Assembly: GCA_002404465.1 (NCBI GenBank)
Contig: DHJT01000009.1
Span: 24,671-35,544 of the forward strand
Direction: 5' to 3'
Length of the DNA: 10,874 nucleotides
Source: Sutterella sp. UBA4713
GTDB taxonomy: Bacteria; Pseudomonadota; Gammaproteobacteria; Burkholderiales; Burkholderiaceae_F
Shown: positions 5,861 to 10,874 of the stretch, piece by piece
Numbering within the stretch: the first letter of the stretch is position 1
Layout of the letters: the number at the start of each line of letters is the position of its first letter
Notes under the pieces: generated by a model
Seen by the model: the letters and a program-made list of their open reading frames with translations, nothing else
Database searches by the model: none
What the model was told of the DNA's origin: nothing
Position numbers and translations under genes: made by a program

Positions 5861-6130
5861 CGAAAAACGATCAGGCAATTCACGTTTCTACAGGGAGTGA
5901 TTTTTTTCGGACGCGCTAAACGGGTGTTTGTCCGCTTGCGATGACGTTCGTACCAAGGCGCATTTTTCTGTCGCTATCGGGAAGGCATTTCGCATAAAAA
6001 GGGGAAGCTTTCCGTATTGTCAATGAGGCGTTTTGAGTTGTAACGCCGGAAAAAAACAGGGAAAAGCGCGACGGTCGCGGTAAAATCCGAAAGGGAGTTG
6101 CTTTTTTAGCCCTGTTGTTTTCTGTTGTCG
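5861..6130. other. Non-coding interval between rmlD and the tRNA-Leu terminator, with short hairpins
   Basis: No reading frame with a credible ribosome binding site was found on either strand in this 270-base stretch. It holds two clear inverted repeats: GGCGTT/AACGCC with a 9-base loop (6027-6047), and CGCGAC/GTCGCG with a 1-base centre (6067-6079). There are also T-runs at 5901-5907 and 6102-6107. Neither hairpin has a T-tract directly after it. It could carry an untranslated RNA or be plain spacer. Confidence 0.4.
5880..5907 (+). terminator. Weak candidate terminator after rmlD
   Basis: A short TCAC/GTGA stem (5880-5883 and 5897-5900) with a 13-base loop is followed by seven T residues (5901-5907), 20 bases after the rmlD stop. 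The T-tract is convincing but the stem is weak, so termination may be inefficient or factor-dependent. Confidence 0.25.
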
Positions 6131-6133
6131 CGG

Positions 6134-6168
6134 AAAAAAGAAAATCCTCGGAAAATCAATCCCGAGGA
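6134..6168 (-). terminator. Rho-independent terminator of tRNA-Leu
   Basis: On the minus strand a TCCTCGG/CCGAGGA stem (7 bp, 6168-6162 with 6151-6145) encloses a 10-base loop. It is followed by TTTTCTTTTTT (6144-6134). It begins 10 bases after the encoded CCA end of the tRNA. Confidence 0.82.
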
Positions 6169-6178
6169 CTCAATTCTG

Positions 6179-6263
6179 TGGTGCCCAAGACTGGACTCGA
6201 ACCAGCATGCCTTACGGCGCTGCGACCTGAACACAGTGCGTCTACCAATTTCGCCACTTGGGC
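6179..6263 (-). tRNA. leu tRNA (CAG): tRNA-Leu (anticodon CAG)
   Basis: On the minus strand the 85-base gene begins GCCCAAG and ends CTTGGGC-ACCA, so the acceptor stem pairs over 7 bp and CCA is encoded. The D-arm has GGCGAAATTGGTAGACGC, typical of leucine tRNAs. The anticodon stem CTGTG/CGCAG (one G-T wobble) encloses loop TTCAGGT, giving anticodon CAG, which reads CUG codons. A long variable arm (CGCCGTAAGGC region) makes this a class II tRNA. The T-arm GCTGGTTCGAGTCCAGT contains the invariant GGTTCGA. It is followed by its own terminator and is divergent from rnr. Confidence 0.97.
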
Positions 6264-6276
6264 AGCGAGGTTGCGC

Positions 6277-6282
6277 AGTATA
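6277..6282 (-). promoter_or_regulatory. -10 element of the tRNA-Leu promoter
   Basis: TATACT on the minus strand (6282-6277) lies 13 bases from the 5' end of the mature tRNA and is followed by a GCGC-rich discriminator, as in stringently controlled stable-RNA promoters. A good -35 is not visible 16-18 bases upstream (CGTCCA region), so the promoter call rests mostly on the -10 and its position. Confidence 0.5.
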
Positions 6283-6284
6283 AC
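6279..6284 (+). promoter_or_regulatory. Candidate -10 element of the rnr promoter
   Basis: TATAAC (6279-6284) matches the -10 consensus in 5 of 6 positions and lies 29 bases before the rnr ATG at 6314. A possible -35 (TTGGGC, 6258-6263) is only 15 bases upstream and falls within the tRNA gene. The element overlaps the tRNA-Leu -10 on the other strand by four bases. Confidence 0.3.
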
Positions 6285-6313
6285 ACGGGATTTTTATTTT
6301 GGACGGAATGCTC

Positions 6314-8695
6314 ATGGCATCGAGAAAGAAAAAAATGCAGGACATAGCGTCCGATTTTCCTATGCCGGATGTGCCTGTAAAACAAGGACAAGTCAAGAAA
6401 CTTTGTCGACGCGTTTTGGCCTTGCTAAGCGAAAACCATAGGACAGGGACGCCTGTGCAACTCGTGGAATTTCTCAAGCAATCGGCCTGTTTGTCTCAGG
6501 CTGAAGCGTCGGCCGCTTTGCGTTCCATGGTTGCCGATTCGATGCTCACGGAGACGCAACCGGGTTCCGGACTTTGGGGTGTTTCTTTGCGTTGCGCGTG
6601 GTTTGAAAGTACGGTACAAGGGCGTCGCTCCGGCGAATATGCGGTGGAAAATCCGGAAACAGGCGAGACCTATGAACTTTACGGAACGCGTAAGTGTCCT
6701 GTTTTACCGGGAGATCGAATTCTCGTTTCTCCCATGCCCACTTCCTATGAATATCCGAATGACACGGCACAAGTTGAGAAGGTCTTGGAGCGTGGGCGCA
6801 AGCAATGGGTGTGCCGGACGGTTTCTCAAGTACGTATTCCACGGCTTGAGGGGGCGCATTTTTGGGTGCAACCCGTCGATCCGTTTGCCCCGACACGTAT
6901 CCTTGTCTCCGGAGAGGCTAAATCCTATCGGGAAAAGGCATTTGTTGTAGAACTGTCTGACAGTCCGGTACAAGTTTGTGACGGGACTTTCGCCCTTGGC
7001 GGCGACGTCATTGAAGTTTTAGGGGATATGGATGATCCCTCGGTGGAAATTACGATTGCGGTTCGACGTTTCGATTTGCCGCGCACGTTTGCTCCTGAGG
7101 TCCTTGCCCAGGCGCAAGCACTTCCCGATGTTGTTGACAAAAAAGATTACAAGGGAAGAATTGATTTAACCGATATCGGTTTTGTGACAATCGACGGCGA
7201 AGATGCCAGGGATTTTGACGATGCCGTTTGGGCGATGCCCCATAAGGACGGATGGCGTCTGTTGGTTGCTATTGCCGATGTCAGTCACTACGTGACGCCT
7301 GAAACCCCCTTGGATTGCGAGGCCCAACAAAGAGCGACGAGTGTGTATTTCCCGCGATGTGTCATTCCGATGCTTCCTGAAAAACTTTCCAACGGGCTTT
7401 GTTCTCTTAATCCCGGTGTTGATCGCCTGACGGTTGTCTGCGACATGATTGTCAGTGCGCAGGGGACGGTTTCGGCCTACCAGTTTTACCGTGCCGTCAT
7501 TCACTCGCATGCGCGCTTGACCTATACGGCTGTATATGCCGCCTTGTGCGGCGATTCGTCGGATGCTGTTGCGCGCGGTGCAAACCCAGAGGATATTCAG
7601 GTGCTTTATGCACTCTTTCAGGTTTTTCGTGATGCACGCGAAAAACGCGGGGCGATTGATTTCGAAACGGCTGAAACGCAAATCGTGTGCGATGAGAGCG
7701 GAAAAGTTCAGTCAATCCGAAAGCGTGACCACAATGATGCGCATCGGATTATCGAAGAATGCATGCTGGCAGCGAATACGTGCGCTGCTGACTTTATCTC
7801 TCGCCAATCGCTCTCGGGTCTTTACCGAGTGCACGGAGCTCCGAGCCCGGATCGCCTCGAGACCCTACGAGCAGAACTGGCATTTTTCGGGGTGACGCTT
7901 GAAGGGGATGCCAAACCGAGTTCCAAGGATTTTGACAAGGCGCTGTCGGCTGTTCCGGAGGGGCCGCGTCGTGAGGTTGTTCAACTGGCGATGCTACGTA
8001 CAATGCAACAGGCCGTTTATAGTCCGGTCAATATCGGACACTACGGACTCAATTATCCGGCCTATACCCACTTTACTTCGCCGATTCGACGCTATCCGGA
8101 TTTGTTGGTTCATCGAACGATCTGTGCGGCATTGGCTAAGAAAAAGTATAGCCCGAAGTTTGTTGCCGAAACCGGGTGGCTTCGTTTATCGCGCTCGGCC
8201 CGCAATGTGGAAAAAACACTCGAAGAGATTCGCGCTCACGCTCTGGTGCCGGAAAAGAGTGATTTTCCTGTCTGGAATAAGCTCGGACTGGTGTGTTCGG
8301 CCGCCGAAAGGCGTGCCGATGATGCAAGTCGTGACGTGACGTCTTGGCTCAAGTGTGTGTATGTTGAATCATTGCCGAGTAAAACGTATCAGGGCATTGT
8401 CACCGGTGTGAATCGTGCCGGGTTATATGTCACACTGACGGATATGTTCGTTGAAGGGTTTGTGCACGTTTCGAATATCGGACATGACTACTATTACTTT
8501 GACGAGCAAACGCAGTCCTTCGCAGGCGAGAGTTCCGGTGACGTGTACGGGTTGGGCGATCGGGTCTGTGTTCGTATTGAATCCGTTGATGTCGATACAC
8601 GGAGCATTGACTTTGCGCTTGACCGCGAACCCCGTTGCAGTCGTAAATCTTCCGGCGCCAGACGTAAGATTTCGAGAAGGAAAAAACTAGTTTAA
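6314..8695 (+). CDS. rnr: Ribonuclease R (3'-5' exoribonuclease)
   Basis: RNase R is a processive, hydrolytic 3'-5' exoribonuclease that degrades structured RNA, including defective rRNA and tmRNA-tagged messages. Numbered from ATG 6314 (793 aa): an N-terminal winged-helix region specific to RNase R (about 20-90), then cold-shock-like domains (about 95-250). The RNB catalytic domain spans about 280-610 and has TIDGEDARDFDDAV. Its D294, D300, D302 and D303 correspond to the metal-binding aspartates of characterised RNase R/II. Next come IADVSHYV, YFPRCVIPMLPEKLSNGLCSL, and the HFTSPIRRYPDLLVHR motif. A short ERRADDASRDV segment leads into an S1 domain (about 692-770). The protein ends in a basic tail (RRKISRRKK), a usual feature though short. 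ATG 6314 is preferred because GGACGG (6301-6306) is 7 bases away; ATG 6308 and TTG 6299 are poorly spaced. The stop is 8 bases before rlmB, so the two form an operon, as in E. coli. Confidence 0.96.
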   Translation: MASRKKKMQDIASDFPMPDVPVKQGQVKKLCRRVLALLSENHRTGTPVQLVEFLKQSACLSQAEASAALRSMVADSMLTETQPGSGLWGVSLRCAWFESTVQGRRSGEYAVENPETGETYELYGTRKCPVLPGDRILVSPMPTSYEYPNDTAQVEKVLERGRKQWVCRTVSQVRIPRLEGAHFWVQPVDPFAPTRILVSGEAKSYREKAFVVELSDSPVQVCDGTFALGGDVIEVLGDMDDPSVEITIAVRRFDLPRTFAPEVLAQAQALPDVVDKKDYKGRIDLTDIGFVTIDGEDARDFDDAVWAMPHKDGWRLLVAIADVSHYVTPETPLDCEAQQRATSVYFPRCVIPMLPEKLSNGLCSLNPGVDRLTVVCDMIVSAQGTVSAYQFYRAVIHSHARLTYTAVYAALCGDSSDAVARGANPEDIQVLYALFQVFRDAREKRGAIDFETAETQIVCDESGKVQSIRKRDHNDAHRIIEECMLAANTCAADFISRQSLSGLYRVHGAPSPDRLETLRAELAFFGVTLEGDAKPSSKDFDKALSAVPEGPRREVVQLAMLRTMQQAVYSPVNIGHYGLNYPAYTHFTSPIRRYPDLLVHRTICAALAKKKYSPKFVAETGWLRLSRSARNVEKTLEEIRAHALVPEKSDFPVWNKLGLVCSAAERRADDASRDVTSWLKCVYVESLPSKTYQGIVTGVNRAGLYVTLTDMFVEGFVHVSNIGHDYYYFDEQTQSFAGESSGDVYGLGDRVCVRIESVDVDTRSIDFALDREPRCSRKSSGARRKISRRKKLV

Positions 8696-8703
8696 GAGTT
8701 GTT

Positions 8704-9444
8704 ATGGAAAAAGAAGTGTTACTGGCCGGTTTTCATGCTGTCAATGCACGCGTAAAACTTGCGCCCGAGAGTATTCGTATTGTCTACGTGGATTCCCGTC
8801 GTCACGATAAACGGATGACCGAATGCCGCGCTCGTTTGCAGGAAAAAGGCGTTCGCGTGGCATCCGTAACGGGCGAGCGACTTGATGCAATGGCTCGAGG
8901 CATCCTGCATCAGGGGATTGTGGCGTTTGCCGAACCCCGCCAATCGACACTGACGTTCGATGAGTTACTCGATCAAATCACGCCTAAAACGCTTTTGTTG
9001 ATCTTGGACGGCGTAACCGACCCGCGTAATTTCGGAGCATGTCTTCGCGTGGCCGATGCCGCCGGAGTACAGGCCGTGATTGTTCCTAAAGACCGTTCCG
9101 CCGCGTTTAGTCCCGTAGCTGCTAAAGCCGCTGCCGGTGCCTGGGAGACCGTTCCTGTGATTGCGGTTACGAATTTGGCCGGTTCCATTACGGATTTGCG
9201 CGATGCCGGTGTAACGGTTATCGGAGCCGCAGGCCAGAGTGACGTCACACTCTATGATGTCAATCAAAATAGGGCCTTTGCCTGGGTTCTCGGTGCCGAG
9301 GGCGAAGGACTCCGTCAACTTACGCGTCGCCGTTGTGACGGACTGGCAAAAATTCCCATGGCAGGCGCTGTCGATAGTCTGAATGTCTCTGTTGCAACAG
9401 GTATTTGTCTGTTTGAGGCGGTTCGTCAGCGCAAAATGGCGTAA
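8704..9444 (+). CDS. rlmB: 23S rRNA (guanosine-2'-O-)-methyltransferase RlmB
   Basis: RlmB belongs to the SpoU (SPOUT) family and methylates the 2'-O of G2251 (E. coli numbering) in the 23S rRNA P-loop, using S-adenosylmethionine. An N-terminal substrate-binding domain (about 1-75; LLAGFHAVNA start) is followed by the knotted catalytic domain. SpoU motif 1 is LDGVTDPRNFGACLRVAD (101-118, with N109 and R115). Motif 2 is VLGAEGEGLR (195-204). Motif 3 is IPMAGAVDSLNVSVATGI (217-234), which forms the trefoil knot and cofactor site. The length of 246 aa is normal. It lies 8 bases after rnr, a pairing conserved in gamma- and betaproteobacteria, and probably shares its transcript. A general TrmH-family call would be the only alternative; the N-terminal domain and the rnr context favour RlmB. 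Confidence 0.94.
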   Translation: MEKEVLLAGFHAVNARVKLAPESIRIVYVDSRRHDKRMTECRARLQEKGVRVASVTGERLDAMARGILHQGIVAFAEPRQSTLTFDELLDQITPKTLLLILDGVTDPRNFGACLRVADAAGVQAVIVPKDRSAAFSPVAAKAAAGAWETVPVIAVTNLAGSITDLRDAGVTVIGAAGQSDVTLYDVNQNRAFAWVLGAEGEGLRQLTRRRCDGLAKIPMAGAVDSLNVSVATGICLFEAVRQRKMA

Positions 9445-9450
9445 GGCTTC

Positions 9451-9481
9451 TTGCCTGTGCTAAAAAAGACACCTTGATAAT
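9451..9481 (+). promoter_or_regulatory. Weak candidate promoter for the NSS transporter
   Basis: TTGCCT (9451-9456) and GATAAT (9476-9481) are 19 bases apart. The -10 matches consensus in 5 of 6 positions, the -35 in 3, and the spacer is long. Read-through from rlmB, which ends 69 bases before the next gene and lacks a convincing terminator, is equally possible. Confidence 0.3.
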
Positions 9482-9513
9482 GACTTTATCGCGCTTTTGC
9501 GAAAGACGCATTT

Positions 9514-10842
9514 ATGGATAAACGACTTAACTGGAAAAGCAGGATCGGATTCGTTTTGGCCGGAGCCGGGGCCGCCATCGGCCTGGGTGCAATTTGGAAG
9601 TTCCCGTTCATGGCCGGTAGCAACGGCGGGGCAGCTTTTTTGTTCCCGTATGTTGTGATGAGCCTGACAGTCGGACTGGCGCTGCTTTTAGCTGAGGTAA
9701 CACTCGGTCGCATGGGACGGGGTTCCGTTGTCACAACCTTTCGTCGTATCGGCGGTAAGGGGTGGGCCTTTTGGGGATACCTCGGGGTACTGACCGGATT
9801 TTGCGTTCTTTCGTTTTATTCGGCCATCGGCGGGTGGACGATTGCGTATCTGTTCGATGCGCTCTTTTCTCCGGAGTTTTTGTCGAATAAGACGCAACTG
9901 GCAGAGCACTTCGGATCCTTTGTCTCTTCGCCTGTTGCGTGCATTGCCTCTCAGACGTCCTTTATCGTTCTGACGGCGGTCGCCGTTGCTTTCGGTATCA
10001 ACAAGGGTATCGAGCGCTTGGGAAAAATTTTGATGCCGCTTTTGCTCCTGATTGTTCTGGCCATCATTATTTGGTCGCTGACATTACCGGGATCCTCGGG
10101 AGGACTGAAGTATTTGTTCAGTTGGAATCCGGCGGCATTTAATTTCCAGAGTTTGCTCATGGCGATGGGTTTTACGTTTTTTAGCTTGTGTGTCGGGTGC
10201 GGGTGCATGATGACTTACGGTAGTTACCTCGGGAAAAACGAAGACTTGTCGGTTTCGTGCGCCAGCATTGTCGTTTTAACGACACTAAGTTCCGTCTTGG
10301 GTGGATTGCTCGTCATGCCGGCCGTATTTGCTTTCGGGCTGGACCCTGCCAGCGGTCCGAATCTGACTTTTATAACGATGCCTTACGTGTTTGCTCAGTT
10401 TTCTTTCGGGCAATTGCTGGCTGTGGCGTTTTTCTTGTGCTTGCTGTTTGCTGCCATCACAAGTGCGGTCTCAATGCTCGAATTGGTCGTCGCTTTTCTT
10501 GTCGATGAGCTTAAGTTCGGTCGTTTGGCTGCTTGCCTTGTTAGTGCTGTGGCATTGATTTTGGTCGGAAGCCTTTGCGGTCTTTCTTTCGGGCCTCTGG
10601 CGGACTTTAAGATTTTTAACCGCACGATTTTCGACACGTTCGATTACTTTACGAGCAACCTGAGTCTGCCGGTCGGCGGTCTTGTCGTCTGCGCACTTGC
10701 GGGCTATAAGGTTTGGCCTGCTTTTACGCAGGAATTGGCAAACGGTGCATCGCTCAAACCCATGACGCTCAAACTGTTGCGCTTTTTCATTTTGATTGTA
10801 TCGCCAGCTTTGGTACTTACTGTTCTCGTGACTGGGCTTTAA
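9514..10842 (+). CDS. Sodium-dependent transporter, neurotransmitter:sodium symporter (NSS/SNF) family
   Basis: This is an inner-membrane LeuT-fold symporter that takes up a small substrate, most often an amino acid, with Na+. Hydrophobic segments suggest about 11 helices, usual for bacterial members of 430-450 aa (442 here). TM1 contains the unwound motif AIGLGAIWKFPF (21-32), followed by NGGAAFLFPYV. GAIWKFPF replaces the GNxWRFPY of LeuT and is typical of a large uncharacterised bacterial subgroup. TM3 has FYSAIGGWTIAYL (101-113). TM6 has FTFFSLCVGCGCMMTYGSYL (220-239). TM8 has AAITSAVSMLE (313-323), whose T316 and S317 fit the conserved Na2 sodium site. The substrate cannot be read from the sequence. 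The start at 9514 has no clear ribosome binding site; a small hairpin (9491-9509) lies directly before it. The gene is followed within 10 bases by a long palindrome, probably its terminator. Confidence 0.92.
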   Translation: MDKRLNWKSRIGFVLAGAGAAIGLGAIWKFPFMAGSNGGAAFLFPYVVMSLTVGLALLLAEVTLGRMGRGSVVTTFRRIGGKGWAFWGYLGVLTGFCVLSFYSAIGGWTIAYLFDALFSPEFLSNKTQLAEHFGSFVSSPVACIASQTSFIVLTAVAVAFGINKGIERLGKILMPLLLLIVLAIIIWSLTLPGSSGGLKYLFSWNPAAFNFQSLLMAMGFTFFSLCVGCGCMMTYGSYLGKNEDLSVSCASIVVLTTLSSVLGGLLVMPAVFAFGLDPASGPNLTFITMPYVFAQFSFGQLLAVAFFLCLLFAAITSAVSMLELVVAFLVDELKFGRLAACLVSAVALILVGSLCGLSFGPLADFKIFNRTIFDTFDYFTSNLSLPVGGLVVCALAGYKVWPAFTQELANGASLKPMTLKLLRFFILIVSPALVLTVLVTGL

Positions 10843-10852
10843 TAACCCGCGA

Positions 10853-10874
10853 GCCTGACGGACGTCCGTCAGGC
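10853..10874. terminator. 22-bp perfect palindrome at the window edge, probable terminator stem
   Basis: GCCTGACGGAC and its reverse complement are directly joined, giving a 9-bp GC-rich stem with an ACGT loop when folded as RNA. It starts 10 bases after the transporter stop codon. The T-tract expected for a rho-independent terminator would lie just past the end of the window and cannot be seen. Confidence 0.65.

Noticed and set aside
5888..5995. Minus-strand 35-codon frame starting MRNAFPIATEK
   Set aside because: A purine stretch exists but is too far from the ATG, and there is no promoter or terminator; chance is the simpler explanation.
6279..6313. Earlier rnr starts at TTG 6299 and ATG 6308
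   Set aside because: The GGACGG site at 6301-6306 is correctly spaced only for ATG 6314.
6106..6477. Minus-strand open frame of 123 codons
   Set aside because: It runs through the tRNA-Leu gene, its terminator and the rnr start, so it cannot be a normal protein gene.
7166..7681. Minus-strand open frame of 171 codons inside rnr
   Set aside because: It lies opposite the conserved RNB catalytic domain, with no ribosome binding site and no recognisable motifs.
1..10874. Mobile elements, CRISPR arrays or defence genes
   Set aside because: I saw no transposase or integrase sequence, no regularly spaced repeats, no target-site duplications and no shift in composition; the tRNA-Leu gene shows no adjoining integrase or duplicated 3' end.

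Overview
The window looks like chromosomal DNA from a Gram-negative, probably betaproteobacterial (Burkholderiales), oxygen-sensitive or microaerophilic bacterium. Three things point this way: a proteobacterial-type UvrD C-terminus, an rnr-rlmB gene pair, and a small operon pairing a class III (anaerobic) ribonucleotide-reductase-like glycyl-radical peptide with rubrerythrin. A gut Sutterellaceae-like host would fit, but that is inference from protein flavour, not a search. Base composition and codon use look uniform. I see no insertion sequence, prophage gene, CRISPR array or attachment site.

Layout. Positions 2-1120 hold the C-terminal half of the DNA helicase UvrD, cut by the window edge. 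Positions 1220-1961 hold a two-gene unit: a 60-aa protein resembling the NrdD glycyl-radical tail, then rubrerythrin. A strong hairpin at 2039-2065 ends it and is placed to work in both directions. It also ends a convergent 52-aa minus-strand gene (2232-2074) with a CxxC pair, a good ribosome binding site and its own promoter. From 2436 to 5860 runs a compact four-gene dTDP-L-rhamnose operon in the order rmlA-rmlC-rmlB-rmlD. It lies behind an extended -10 promoter and a near-perfect inverted repeat in the leader. Positions 5861-6130 are non-coding as far as I can see but contain several short hairpins. A tRNA-Leu(CAG) gene lies on the minus strand (6263-6179) with its own terminator. Divergent from it are rnr (RNase R) and rlmB (23S rRNA 2'-O-methyltransferase). 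The window ends with a sodium:solute symporter of the NSS family and a long palindrome that is probably its terminator stem.

How the genes work together. The rml genes encode the complete four-step route from glucose-1-phosphate to dTDP-L-rhamnose, a sugar donor for surface polysaccharide; no glycosyltransferase is present here. The rnr-rlmB pair joins RNA decay and quality control to rRNA modification. The glycyl-radical peptide plus rubrerythrin unit is the most interesting part. One gene resembles the oxygen-vulnerable tail of anaerobic ribonucleotide reductase and the other is a peroxide-reducing diiron protein. Together they suggest a protection or repair function for anaerobic dNTP synthesis after oxygen exposure. 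This is a hypothesis by analogy with GrcA/YfiD and pyruvate formate-lyase.
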